Shown here one piece after another: positions 29,049-38,605 of a stretch of DNA of 64,000 nt. The notes under the pieces are model-generated. The model did no database searches and was not told the DNA's origin. It saw only the letters and a program-made list of their open reading frames with translations. Position 1 is the first letter of the stretch, and each line of letters starts with the position of its first letter. A program made the position numbers and the translations under genes. This DNA comes from Sulfurimonas autotrophica DSM 16294 (GTDB lineage Bacteria > Campylobacterota > Campylobacteria > Campylobacterales > Sulfurimonadaceae), in the NCBI RefSeq assembly GCF_000147355.1, contig NC_014506.1, positions 1-64,000 on the forward strand. The letters run 5' to 3'.

Positions 29049-30194
29049 ATGATGGAATATATTACACTCTTTTTCTCTGCCTTGGTTGATTTAAGCAATG
29101 CCATGGCACCTTATATTTTATTCGGGCTTATATTTGCGGGGTTTTTACATGAGCTGGTACCTGACAGTATTGTAAAAAATCATCTGGGTAAAAATTCTAT
29201 ACTTTCCGTTATCAAGGCGACGATATTTGGTATTCCTCTGCCTGTGTGTTCGTGCGGGGTTATTCCTTTGGCGACAAGTATTAAAAAGAGCGGAGCAAGC
29301 AATGGTTCAACCCTCTCTTTTTTAATTTCTACGCCGATTACGGGAATTGACTCTATGTTGGCAACATATGGAATGTTTGGCTGGGTTTTTACTATTTACA
29401 GGGTTATTACTTCGATGATTATCTCTATTATTGCAGGAATTCTCTCTAATATTTATGCACATGAAGAAAAAGAAGAAACCGTGCAGAAAAAACCTGCATT
29501 TAGTATGGCTGCACCGACAAATAATGCATCGGTTATGAATTTTTCGGCTGTTGCAACAACTTCAAATGAAGAAGCCTGCAGTGAGGGCAGCTGTTGCAGC
29601 GGTGAGAATTGCAATGATAAAAAAAGCTGTATGGTTAAGAGTGCTTTTTCTTATGCGTTTACAACACTTTTAAAAGATATAGCATCGCCGCTTCTCGTCG
29701 GTCTACTTGTCGGTGCTTTAATAACGGTTGCCGTTCCGGATAACTTGAGCGAGATACTCATCAAGTATAACTGGCTCTCTTATATTATAGTGATTGCTAT
29801 TGCCATACCGATGTATGTATGTGCAACAGCATCCCTGCCGATTGCGGCAGGATTGATGCTTGCAGGTGTAAGTCCTGGAGCTGCATTTGTCTTTTTAAGC
29901 GCAGGACCTGCGACAAATACCGTCACAATCGGTGTTGTGAAAAAAATGTTAGGTACAAGAACACTCTATATCTATTTGGGAACTATCATTATCGGTTCTA
30001 TTGTTTTTGGACTCGGACTTGATTATCTGTTTCGTGATGTCAATGTCAAAGAGCTGGTACATATGGATGAGCATGCAGGTTTGATTGCCTGGGCTTCAAC
30101 ATTTATACTTTGGGGATTTGTACTTTACTATGTCGTAAAACCATATTTCTTTAAAGATAAAGAGTGCAGTGACGGCAGTTGCTGCACAGCTTAG
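29049..30194 (+). CDS. SO_0444-type permease, probable metal efflux transporter
   Basis: 381 residues, YraQ/DUF318-type permease with two groups of membrane helices. The conserved IFGIPLPVCSCGVIPLATS segment is in the first half; a Cys-rich cytoplasmic loop with CSEGSCCSGENC and SCMVK separates the halves, and the C-terminus ends CSDGSCC. Proteins of this type are found with ArsR regulators and metal efflux. Two ATGs (29049, 29052) are possible. Follows the cytochrome by 4 bases. Substrate unknown (Cu, Zn or As-type ions). Confidence 0.85.
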   Translation: MMEYITLFFSALVDLSNAMAPYILFGLIFAGFLHELVPDSIVKNHLGKNSILSVIKATIFGIPLPVCSCGVIPLATSIKKSGASNGSTLSFLISTPITGIDSMLATYGMFGWVFTIYRVITSMIISIIAGILSNIYAHEEKEETVQKKPAFSMAAPTNNASVMNFSAVATTSNEEACSEGSCCSGENCNDKKSCMVKSAFSYAFTTLLKDIASPLLVGLLVGALITVAVPDNLSEILIKYNWLSYIIVIAIAIPMYVCATASLPIAAGLMLAGVSPGAAFVFLSAGPATNTVTIGVVKKMLGTRTLYIYLGTIIIGSIVFGLGLDYLFRDVNVKELVHMDEHAGLIAWASTFILWGFVLYYVVKPYFFKDKECSDGSCCTA

Positions 30195-30196
30195 GG

Positions 30197-30202
30197 TATA
30201 AT
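30197..30202 (+). promoter_or_regulatory. -10 element giving a leaderless message for the His-rich gene
   Basis: TATAAT followed by exactly six bases and then ATG at 30209. Initiation at the usual distance would put the first base on the start codon. No ribosome site lies between. Confidence 0.5.
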
Positions 30203-30208
30203 AAAATT

Positions 30209-30526
30209 ATGAAAAACAGACTGCTCACACTTTTTTTACTTTTGTCCATGAGCTTCAATATAGTACATGCTTATGTAATAGAAGCACATGACACACACTC
30301 GTGTCATGTGAGTGAGTATGTACATGATATTAATGATAATCTTAAAAATGATATAGCAGAAGATGATATTTGTCATATGCATCACTTTTTTCATATTGCT
30401 TTTATTCTTCCTGAAACAAATGTAATACTTTCACGCGAAAATTTTGCTGCAAAACCGTATGCAAATAACAAAAAATATGAATACAACTCCACGAAAAACT
30501 TTTTAAAACCCCCTATCAACTCCTAA
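30209..30526 (+). CDS. His-rich secreted protein
   Basis: 105 residues from the ATG at 30209; the longer frame from 30179 overlaps the permease and lacks a signal peptide at its start. The signal peptide ends near VHAY; the mature part is rich in His (EAHDTHSCHVSE, DDICHMHHFFH). It probably binds a divalent metal in the periplasm ahead of the RND pump. It sits between the permease and the TolC-type gene, and has its own possible leaderless promoter. I do not recognise a family. Confidence 0.7.
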   Translation: MKNRLLTLFLLLSMSFNIVHAYVIEAHDTHSCHVSEYVHDINDNLKNDIAEDDICHMHHFFHIAFILPETNVILSRENFAAKPYANNKKYEYNSTKNFLKPPINS

Positions 30527-30597
30527 TTTATTTCAATTTACACTTACGCAAAAAATTAACTCCACAGACTATAAGTCTGTATAAAAAAAGGAAAAAG

Positions 30598-31773
30598 ATG
30601 AAAAGATTATTATTGGTTCCATTTATTGTTTGGAACTTACAAGCGCAAGATTATGAGGGCTTGTTAAAAGATGCCATGCAAACATCACCTTATCTTAAAG
30701 CAAATGCCTTAGAAGTCAAACGCGCGGATGAGCAATCAAGTTTGATACAAAGATATAAAAACCCGACACTTTCACTTGAAGCGTCACAGTTTAGTCCTGA
30801 TATCGGTAAAAGTAAAGCAGGTTACAGAGCAGCACTTTCTCAACCCATCCGTTTATGGGGTGTTGGTGATGACAGAGCAAACTTAGCAGTCGCAACAAAA
30901 GAAGAAGCGCAAGGCTTAGTAACACTTAAGCGTGCTGAATTTGTGAAAGTTTTTTCTCTGCTTTATAATGAGTACATAACACAGACAGCATTATTTCATT
31001 TAGCTAAGGAAGAGTTTGCAATCTCAAAAAATATTGCTGCCATTACTAAAGAAAGATATGAAGCAGGTACTACGGCAAAGGTGAAATATCTTCGGGCAAA
31101 AGTAGATCTTGCAGGCAGTAAAAATGCACTCGATGAAAAAAAGGCAATGCAAATAGCAAGTTATTATAAACTTTTGGCTTTTTCAGGTTTAGAAGATGAA
31201 AAAGCTTTGGATGATAATTATGTTTTTAAACTCTCAAACAGAGCAGTAAAAGAAGCACAAAACAATTCCGCAGAGTTACATTATCTGCAAACTCAACAAA
31301 ACTCTTCATCGGCAAAGGCCAAGCTTAATACAAATAAAATAGAATGGATGAACTTATATGCGGAATATGAAGCAGAGCCGGATCAAAGTATCGCCAGAGT
31401 CGGAGTAGATATTCCACTGGCCGTTTTTAATACAAAAAAAGAAGAAAAGCGCATTGCCGCACTACAGGCAAAAGAGAGTGAGTTTTTACTTCAAAATCAA
31501 AAAATAATTCTCTCAAGTAATCTTACGCGTTTAAAAAAGGAATTACTTATTTTGCAGAGTGTTATTAGTTCAACACAAAAATTATATAACTCTCAAAAAG
31601 AGTTGTTGAAAATGTATGAAGATGGCTATAAAATCGCAAGCATTAACCTGCTGGAATTGCAAAACATTAAAAATCAGATGATACAAACAAAAGAAAAAGA
31701 GATAACTCTTCAAAATAAAATAAATAAAAATATAGTTATCTATAACTATGAAGTAGGAGAATATAATGAATAA
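30598..31773 (+). CDS. CzcC/TolC-type outer-membrane efflux protein
   Basis: 391 residues with a signal peptide ending near LQAQ. Two long coiled-coil halves with the TolC-type pattern (GYRAALSQPIRLWG and a repeat near VGVDIPLAVFNTK) identify an outer-membrane efflux protein. Expected to form the exit duct for the RND pump encoded next but one. Ends 8 bases inside the fusion protein gene. Cation type is not readable from this gene. Confidence 0.88.
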   Translation: MKRLLLVPFIVWNLQAQDYEGLLKDAMQTSPYLKANALEVKRADEQSSLIQRYKNPTLSLEASQFSPDIGKSKAGYRAALSQPIRLWGVGDDRANLAVATKEEAQGLVTLKRAEFVKVFSLLYNEYITQTALFHLAKEEFAISKNIAAITKERYEAGTTAKVKYLRAKVDLAGSKNALDEKKAMQIASYYKLLAFSGLEDEKALDDNYVFKLSNRAVKEAQNNSAELHYLQTQQNSSSAKAKLNTNKIEWMNLYAEYEAEPDQSIARVGVDIPLAVFNTKKEEKRIAALQAKESEFLLQNQKIILSSNLTRLKKELLILQSVISSTQKLYNSQKELLKMYEDGYKIASINLLELQNIKNQMIQTKEKEITLQNKINKNIVIYNYEVGEYNE

Positions 31774-32899
31774 AATATTAATAGCACTGTTAGGACTCGG
31801 GTCAGTTTTACTCGCAGCAGAAGTTCCAATAGCAAAAACACAGATGCACAGTTTTAAAAAATCGGTAGAGCTAAATGCAAAGGTAATACAACTCTCAAAC
31901 GCACAGCAGTCCATTAGCTCATTAGTGAGCGGACATTTAGAAAAATATTTTGTAAAGCCTGCTCAGGATGTAAAAAAAGGGGACAGAATTGCTCTTATAG
32001 AGTCTATACAAGTATCAAAAATGAGTGCAGATTATATTGCACTAAAAAAACAGTACGAAGCAGCACAAAAAAATTATGAAGCGATTAAAAAGCTCTATAA
32101 AAAAGGACTTACATCAATGCAGAGTCTCAATGCCGAGGCAATTAAAACGAGTGAAATTGCAGCAGACTTGACTGCATTACAGTCACAGTTAGAGACTTTA
32201 AATATAGATATAAAAAAATTAAAAAAAGCAACAGCTAATTTTATTTTGTATGCACATAGCAGCGGGCGTGTTTCTGCACTTTTAAAACCTCTACATTCTT
32301 CTGTATCATCTAATGAACCGATTGTTTCAATCGTAAAGAATCAAGCCTATTACGTAAAATCATATTTACCGCTTGAGTATGCTACAAAAGCACGAATTGG
32401 AGACACAATTGTAGTGGACTATGCAGGCAAAGAGATTATTACGCATGCAACACAGATTATGCCAAAAGTAGATGAAACAACACAAAGGGTTGTTGTACTT
32501 TCAAGTGTTGATCAAAAGGTAGATGACCTTTTTATTGATGTGTATGTCAAAGCAACGATTTATTTTGCAGATGCAAGAAGTTATGTCGCTGTAAAAAAAT
32601 CAGCACTCTCGTTTTTTAATAACGAATGGGTTGTTTTTGTTCCAAGTGAAGAAGATCAAGGTGAATTGAGCAAAGCTCAAGAGAGAGACCACCTGGGTGG
32701 CAATGAGAAAAAAGAAGAAAAAGGTGAAGAGGAAGAGGAGATTTCAGTTCCATACGCACCGCAAGTTGTTGAAATAGTTGCACAAGATGATAAATATGTC
32801 GGTGTAAAAGGTTTAGAGTTAGGACAAGAGTATGTGAGTGGTGAAAGTTATTATGTAAAATCAGCACTACTAAAATCATCTCTTGGCGATGGGGATTAG
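31766..32899 (+). CDS. CzcB-type membrane fusion protein
   Basis: 377 residues. A signal peptide (about 1-18), then the alpha-hairpin, lipoyl (SSLVSGHLEKYFVKPAQDVKKGD) and beta-barrel domains of HlyD-type adaptors. A Glu-rich low-complexity stretch (many EE, about 310-330) interrupts the membrane-proximal part, which could bind cations or be a flexible insert. It joins the inner-membrane pump to the outer-membrane channel; its start overlaps the channel gene. Confidence 0.88.
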   Translation: MNKILIALLGLGSVLLAAEVPIAKTQMHSFKKSVELNAKVIQLSNAQQSISSLVSGHLEKYFVKPAQDVKKGDRIALIESIQVSKMSADYIALKKQYEAAQKNYEAIKKLYKKGLTSMQSLNAEAIKTSEIAADLTALQSQLETLNIDIKKLKKATANFILYAHSSGRVSALLKPLHSSVSSNEPIVSIVKNQAYYVKSYLPLEYATKARIGDTIVVDYAGKEIITHATQIMPKVDETTQRVVVLSSVDQKVDDLFIDVYVKATIYFADARSYVAVKKSALSFFNNEWVVFVPSEEDQGELSKAQERDHLGGNEKKEEKGEEEEEISVPYAPQVVEIVAQDDKYVGVKGLELGQEYVSGESYYVKSALLKSSLGDGD

Positions 32900-32908
32900 G
32901 AGTGTCGT

Positions 32909-35900
32909 ATGTTGGATAAACTCATAGAGCTTTCGCTCAAATATAAACTATTAGTACTTGTTGCCTTTATTGCTATTGCAGTATCTGGTTACAGGGCATA
33001 TACACAGATTCCTATAGATGCATTCCCGGACATTACGCCTAAACAGGTTGTAATTTATACGGAAAGCCCGGGTAATTCTGCTGAAGATATAGAAAAGCTC
33101 ATTACTTATCCTATAGAATCTGCAGTTTCGGGTATGGCAGGGGTGAAGCTTATTATGTCAAATTCTATCTTTGGACTTTCATATGTTTCGGTCTTTTTCG
33201 AAGATGATATGGATATATATTTTTTGAGACAGCTTGTTGCAGAACGTCTCTCAAATGTAGATATTCCAAAAGGATGGGGAAAGCCGGTTTTGGGACCAAA
33301 TACAACAGGTCTTGGGCAGGTTTTTTGGTATGAAGTTAAAGATACAACAGGGAAATATTCCCTTCAAAAGCTTAAAGAGATGCAGGAGTACATCGTCAAG
33401 CCGCTTTTTAAAAGTGTCAGCGGTGTTGAAGAGGTCATAGGCTGGGGTGGTGATGAGAAACAGTACAATGTTTTGATTGACACAAAAAAACTCCAGGATT
33501 TTGGCATCACCTATGATGATATAGTCAAAGCCTTACAAAAGTCTAATCAGGCAGCCGGAGGACAGTACTTAGAATTTAATCGTGAGCAGTATCTCATCCG
33601 TGGTGCAGGTCTGTATAAAACACTCGATGATATTAGAAACACGGTAGTAAAACCGACTCAAGGACAGGCTATTACTATTGGCGATGTTGCAAGTGTTACT
33701 CCCGGGGTTGCTCCAAGATTTGGTGCGGTGAGTATAGATAACAAAGAAGCCGTAATGGGTATGGTGCTCCAACGTACAGCTACTAATGCAGCAAAAGTGG
33801 TTGAGCGAATAAAGGAAAAAATTGCAACAGTAAACACGGCACTGCCTGAAGGTGTAAAAATTTCTACAATTTATGACAGAACAGAAATAACACATAAAGC
33901 GGTGAATACTATGACATCAGCACTTTTAAGTGGTGTAATTTTAGTTGCTATTGTGCTCTTTTTATTTTTGTTTGAACTGCGTAGTGCTTTTATTGTTATT
34001 ATATCACTTCCGCTTTCGTTGCTCATTGCATTTTTACTCATGGATTATTACAATCTTTCAGCAAACCTTATGAGTTTAAGCGGTTTGGCTATCGCCGTGG
34101 GAATGATAGTTGATGGTACTATTGTTATCGTAGAGAACAGTTTTAGACTGCTACATGATGAACCGGAGAAAGATAAATTAACAGTTGTAAGTGAAGCTGC
34201 AAAAGGTGTTGCTAAACCAGTAACTTTTGCTGTATTAATTATTGCTGCAGTATTTATTCCGCTACTTTCACTTGACGGACTTGCAGGAAAACTCTACACG
34301 CCTATGGCATTGAACATTGTTTTTGTTATGCTTGGTTCTCTTTTAGTCGCTCTTGTTTTAGTGCCTGTTTTGATTTTGATGCTTTTAAAACCGACAAAAT
34401 CAGCTGAAAATATTGTGATGAAATCTATTAAAAAGTTCTATACGCCTGCTTTGATATTCGCTCTTGATAATGCCAAGAAGATATTAGCTGTAGTTAGTGT
34501 TGTTTTTATAGTACTTGCATACATTCTTACGCAACAGGGGCGTGAGTTTTTACCTACACTTAATGAAGAGTCCATCATGTATAGAGTCATTGCTATCCCT
34601 GGAACAGCACTTTCTCAATCACTTGATGTTTCAAAAGAGGTAGAGAGTTATATACTTAAAAAATATCCTGATGATGTTTCATCAGTTTTAGCGATGATAG
34701 GACGAAGTGAAAAAGGAGAAACAGCACAGCCAAATTATATGGAAATCCTTCTCACTTTAAAACCAAACATTAAAGATTTACCACTTTTAACCAAAGAGAT
34801 GAGTGAAGACTTGGAACACAAATTTCCTTTTGTACAGTTTGTGCCGACACAGCCGATTGCGATGAGAATAGAAGAGTTACTCGAAGGTGTAAAAGCAGAA
34901 CTTGCTATAAAAATCTATGGAAATGATCAAAAAGTGCTTGATAAAATTTCCAAAGATATTCAGAGTGCAATTAAACATGTAGATGGACTTGAAAGAATGG
35001 AAGTAGAGACACAGCTTGGTCAGGCGCAAATCCAAATCATTCCAAATTATCTCTCGCTTGCACGTTATGGTATCAGTGTTGCAGAGGTGATGCAAATTAT
35101 TCGTAACGGTATCGGAGAAGAGGGTATTACGCAAAAGCTAGAGGGCATTAAACGATTCCCTATTGTTGCCAAAGTGCAGGGAGCAAAAAAAGACATCGAC
35201 TCTATAAAAAATGTAACACTGCGTTCTAAAAACGGAAATATTGTCAGACTCAAAGATGTGTGTGACATAAAAATTGTTCAGGGAGCCTCTTTTATAAAAA
35301 GAGAAAATCTGAGCCGTTATATGGTTGTTTCAATGGATGTTGAAGGCCGTGATATGGCTTCATTTGTTGCCGAAGCAGACAAAATCATCAAAGAAAAAGT
35401 AAAAATGCCTGCAGGATACTACATAGGCTGGGCAGGTGATTTTAAAAATATGCAAGAGGCAACACAAAAGCTGATGATTATCATCCCTATTACAATCTTT
35501 TTAGTGATTTTACTGCTTTATACGGCATTTAATTCTCTTACAAAATCGATGATTATTCTTTTAAACGTACCGTTTGGTTTTATAGGTGGAATTATCGCAC
35601 TGCTTATCGGCGGTATATATTTGTCGGTTTCAGCTATAGTGGGCTTTTTGGCAATTTTTGCCATTGCGATACTCAACGGTATTGTACTTGTAAGCTTTAT
35701 AGATGAACTGCGTGCTAAATATCCTGATGTAGATTTGAAGATACTCTTAAAAGATGCAACACTGCTGCGTTTAAGACCTGTACTTATGACAGCATTTACA
35801 ACACTTTTTGGAATTTTACCGTTGTTATATGCGACAGGTGTGGGAAGTGAGATACAGTACCCTCTAGCGGTGGTTATAACAGGAGGAATTATAAGCTCAA

Positions 35901-35965
35901 CACTACTCACATTGCTGATACTGCCATCAACATATCTGCTTTTTTATGAAAAGGAGAAAAGTTAG
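32909..35965 (+). CDS. CzcA-type heavy-metal RND pump
   Basis: 1018 residues, full RND length, with 12 membrane helices and two large periplasmic loops. In TM4 the sequence is AIAVGMIVDGTIVIVEN: the second Asp of the CzcA DFGxxxDGAV motif is kept but the first is replaced, so the class is not a textbook Zn/Co/Cd pump and could favour other divalent or monovalent ions. The MFP gene ends 9 bases before. It uses proton force to export metal through the CBA complex. Confidence 0.92.
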   Translation: MLDKLIELSLKYKLLVLVAFIAIAVSGYRAYTQIPIDAFPDITPKQVVIYTESPGNSAEDIEKLITYPIESAVSGMAGVKLIMSNSIFGLSYVSVFFEDDMDIYFLRQLVAERLSNVDIPKGWGKPVLGPNTTGLGQVFWYEVKDTTGKYSLQKLKEMQEYIVKPLFKSVSGVEEVIGWGGDEKQYNVLIDTKKLQDFGITYDDIVKALQKSNQAAGGQYLEFNREQYLIRGAGLYKTLDDIRNTVVKPTQGQAITIGDVASVTPGVAPRFGAVSIDNKEAVMGMVLQRTATNAAKVVERIKEKIATVNTALPEGVKISTIYDRTEITHKAVNTMTSALLSGVILVAIVLFLFLFELRSAFIVIISLPLSLLIAFLLMDYYNLSANLMSLSGLAIAVGMIVDGTIVIVENSFRLLHDEPEKDKLTVVSEAAKGVAKPVTFAVLIIAAVFIPLLSLDGLAGKLYTPMALNIVFVMLGSLLVALVLVPVLILMLLKPTKSAENIVMKSIKKFYTPALIFALDNAKKILAVVSVVFIVLAYILTQQGREFLPTLNEESIMYRVIAIPGTALSQSLDVSKEVESYILKKYPDDVSSVLAMIGRSEKGETAQPNYMEILLTLKPNIKDLPLLTKEMSEDLEHKFPFVQFVPTQPIAMRIEELLEGVKAELAIKIYGNDQKVLDKISKDIQSAIKHVDGLERMEVETQLGQAQIQIIPNYLSLARYGISVAEVMQIIRNGIGEEGITQKLEGIKRFPIVAKVQGAKKDIDSIKNVTLRSKNGNIVRLKDVCDIKIVQGASFIKRENLSRYMVVSMDVEGRDMASFVAEADKIIKEKVKMPAGYYIGWAGDFKNMQEATQKLMIIIPITIFLVILLLYTAFNSLTKSMIILLNVPFGFIGGIIALLIGGIYLSVSAIVGFLAIFAIAILNGIVLVSFIDELRAKYPDVDLKILLKDATLLRLRPVLMTAFTTLFGILPLLYATGVGSEIQYPLAVVITGGIISSTLLTLLILPSTYLLFYEKEKS

Positions 35966-35980
35966 CCGATGCTGACTTTT
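35957..35980 (+). terminator. Terminator of the metal-efflux operon
   Basis: AAAAGTTAGC, a CGAT loop and GCTGACTTTT form a 10-bp stem with one G-U pair, starting at the stop codon of the RND gene and ending in TTTT. Confidence 0.6.
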
Positions 35981-36053
35981 CGCTGACCTTGTTGCGTGAT
36001 TATGACAAATATGCCACGTTAATGGATATATGAAATTTTAACCAAAGTGCGAG

Positions 36054-36059
36054 TATAAT
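36054..36059 (+). promoter_or_regulatory. -10 element giving a leaderless dnaG message
   Basis: TATAAT, then six bases, then ATG at 36066. No ribosome site lies before the ATG. The spacing matches that in front of cobU and the His-rich gene. Confidence 0.55.
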
Positions 36060-36065
36060 CTTTTT

Positions 36066-37736
36066 ATGATTTCCCAAGACTCTATAGAAGCCCTCAAGGC
36101 ACGACTTGATATTGTTGATGTAGTAGGCAACTATATAGAGCTTAAAAAAGCAGGCGGTAATTTTAAAGCCCCTTGCCCGTTTCATGATGAAAAGTCCCCC
36201 TCATTTGTAGTAAGCCCGCAAAAGCAGATATACCACTGTTTCGGCTGCGGAGCCGGCGGTGACAGTGTGAAGTTTGTTATGGAGTATGAAAAGCTTAACT
36301 ACCCAGAAGCCTTGGAAAAACTGGCAGATTCCTATAACTTTACACTTACCTACACCGATAACAAACATAACAAACCACGCTCACAGGTTATGGACAAACT
36401 CAATGAATGGTATCAAATGCTGCTGAGTAAAAACCAGACGGCACTGAACTATATAAAAGAGCGCGGTATTTATGAGAGCAGTATAGAAAAATTCGGTATA
36501 GGGTATGCTCCCGAGTCACAGGCAACACTCAACTATATACGCTCACAGCAATTTTCTATAAAAGAAGCGATAGATATGGGGGTGGTCGGTTACAATCAAG
36601 AACGCAACCAGACCTATGCACGTTTTGTTGAGCGGATAACCTTTCCTATTTTTTCTGCAAACGGCAGCATCGTCGGTTTTGGCGGCAGAACTATAACCGG
36701 GCATCAGGCTAAGTATGTAAATTCTCCCGAAACTGCTTTTTTTAATAAATCACGTCTTTTGTATGCCTACCATCTGGCAAAACAGAGTCTACACAAAAAG
36801 CAGGAGATTATTATAACAGAGGGTTATCTTGATGTTATTATGTTGCACCAAGCCGGGTTTGATAATGCCGTAGCAACACTTGGAACGGCTTTGACACATG
36901 AACATCTGCCACTACTTCGAAAAGGATCTCCTCGTGTTGTGATGGCATATGACGGAGACAAGGCAGGGCGTGCTGCAGCCCTCAAAGCCTCAAAACTTTT
37001 AAGTGCTTCGGGTTTTAACGGAGGAGTTGTTGTCTTTAGCGGAGGACTTGACCCTGCCGACATGGTTAAAGAGGGGCGTGTTGAAGAGTTGAGTAATATG
37101 TTTCGAGAAGCAAAACCATTTATAGAATTTGTACTTGATGAAATTCTTTCACTTTATAATCTCAAAGATCCAAAAGCAAAAGAATCCTGTATGCAAGAGG
37201 GTATAGCCTATCTTAAAACACTTTCACCCATACTTCAAGAGGAGTATAAAACCTATCTTGCCTCACGTTTAGGAGGACTTGGTGTTTCTCCATCACTCTT
37301 GAAGCTGAATACCCAAACAAACACTAACAGGCAAAATATACCACAACAAAGAAACAGTGCGCATAGAGATATGTGGGAGCTTGCTTTAATTAAAACGATT
37401 TTAGAAAAACCCGAGTATATTGAGCAGGTTTTGGATGTAATTGACCCGAGTCTGCTGCAGTTTCACTCTTATGAATTTTCATTAGTTTTGCAGGGTAAGC
37501 AAGATGCACCGGAAGTTATGGCTATAATGGTAGATGATACTATCACTTCGCTCAAAGACGAAGAAGCCTTAAATGCAGAACTGATTACTTTTTTGACAAA
37601 ATATTATGAAAGAGAATTGAAAAAAGTCAACATTGCTTCAAATATCAGTTTTGAGGAAAAAGCCTTTTATATTCGAAAATTTCGAGGAAAAATTGCGAAA
37701 CTCAAAAGAGGTGAATTAGTAACCCTCAGCGACTAA
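36066..37736 (+). CDS. dnaG: DNA primase
   Basis: Makes RNA primers at the fork. 556 residues. The N-terminal zinc finger reads CPFH...CFGCG, the TOPRIM core has EGYLDVIML and YDGDKAGRAA, and the C-terminal part binds the helicase. Shorter than the E. coli protein (581) but normal for the phylum. Unlike many bacteria it is not beside rpsU or rpoD. The -10 element is six bases before the ATG, so the mRNA is probably leaderless. A secreted-protein gene follows after 15 bases. Confidence 0.96.
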   Translation: MISQDSIEALKARLDIVDVVGNYIELKKAGGNFKAPCPFHDEKSPSFVVSPQKQIYHCFGCGAGGDSVKFVMEYEKLNYPEALEKLADSYNFTLTYTDNKHNKPRSQVMDKLNEWYQMLLSKNQTALNYIKERGIYESSIEKFGIGYAPESQATLNYIRSQQFSIKEAIDMGVVGYNQERNQTYARFVERITFPIFSANGSIVGFGGRTITGHQAKYVNSPETAFFNKSRLLYAYHLAKQSLHKKQEIIITEGYLDVIMLHQAGFDNAVATLGTALTHEHLPLLRKGSPRVVMAYDGDKAGRAAALKASKLLSASGFNGGVVVFSGGLDPADMVKEGRVEELSNMFREAKPFIEFVLDEILSLYNLKDPKAKESCMQEGIAYLKTLSPILQEEYKTYLASRLGGLGVSPSLLKLNTQTNTNRQNIPQQRNSAHRDMWELALIKTILEKPEYIEQVLDVIDPSLLQFHSYEFSLVLQGKQDAPEVMAIMVDDTITSLKDEEALNAELITFLTKYYERELKKVNIASNISFEEKAFYIRKFRGKIAKLKRGELVTLSD

Positions 37737-37751
37737 GAAGGAAAAAATGTT

Positions 37752-38159
37752 ATGAAAATTTTATTGCTAGCATTCTTTACATATACGCTTATTTTTGCAC
37801 AAACACCTTTTGTTCTAACCAAATTTAAAAGCGCTTACCCTCTGGTGGAAATTCACACAGACAAAGTACCGCCCGAATATAAAGTAAAAATCACAAAAAT
37901 ACTTAAATCATACACCGATGAACTCGGTATCAATACAAAAGAATATTCGCAAAGAGCTATGGCTATTGTTATAGATCGTGTTGCCGTTGGAAAAAAACTG
38001 GTACTAAGAACTAAACTTTTAGTCGGTGAAGATGTCAAAAGACTCGATGATGGTGAAGAGGTTTTTGCGCTCACCTACGTAAAATGCGATATTTCAGAGA
38101 TTGAAAATATGGATGAAGATATAATAGATACCGTGGAGTATCTCTTACATGGAGGATAA
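37752..38159 (+). CDS. Hypothetical secreted protein
   Basis: 135 residues with a signal peptide ending near IFAQ. The mature part (about 119 residues) is an alpha/beta pattern with no cysteines and no recognisable motif; the VEIHTDKVPPEYKVKI and LVLRTKLLVGEDVKRL strands hint at a small periplasmic domain. It lies between dnaG and a thioredoxin-like gene with short gaps, so the latter two may be cotranscribed. Function unknown. Confidence 0.65.
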   Translation: MKILLLAFFTYTLIFAQTPFVLTKFKSAYPLVEIHTDKVPPEYKVKITKILKSYTDELGINTKEYSQRAMAIVIDRVAVGKKLVLRTKLLVGEDVKRLDDGEEVFALTYVKCDISEIENMDEDIIDTVEYLLHGG

Positions 38160-38165
38160 TGAAGA

Positions 38166-38561
38166 ATGAGAAAATTACTACTGATTGCACTTTTAGCAAC
38201 ACTCTCTTTTGCACAGTCTTACAAAGATTTTGCAAGAGATTACGGATATGAAACTGTGTATAGTGTAGCTTTTGCCAAAGCAAAAAAAGAGAAGAAGCCT
38301 ATACTGATGGTACAGGTAACAAACTACTGTCCGTGGTGCAGAAAATTGGAAAAAAAAGTACTTGCCAAAGAAAAAATAAACACAGATATACACAAGCGTT
38401 TTATTCCTTTAATTGTTAACCGTGAAGAAGCAGTGTTGCCAAAGAGGTTTACAACACCTATTGTGCCTGTTACCTATATTATTGATTATAAAGATGATAC
38501 AAAATTTACAAAGATTATGGGATATAAAAACAAAAAAGATTTTGCACACCTGATTAAATAG
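38166..38561 (+). CDS. Secreted thioredoxin-like protein
   Basis: 131 residues with a signal peptide ending in SFAQ. It has a thioredoxin fold with the active site CPWC inside TNYCPWCRKLEKKVL and a cis-Pro near TPIVPVTYI. It resembles the YyaL/DUF255-like or SoxW-like periplasmic thioredoxins; it could reduce or oxidise partners in the periplasm. It is 6 bases after the previous secreted protein, hinting that they act together. Confidence 0.78.
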   Translation: MRKLLLIALLATLSFAQSYKDFARDYGYETVYSVAFAKAKKEKKPILMVQVTNYCPWCRKLEKKVLAKEKINTDIHKRFIPLIVNREEAVLPKRFTTPIVPVTYIIDYKDDTKFTKIMGYKNKKDFAHLIK

Positions 38562-38605
38562 TTTTTTTGTTATACTAAAGAAAATTTTGGCATAAGGAAT
38601 TGAAT

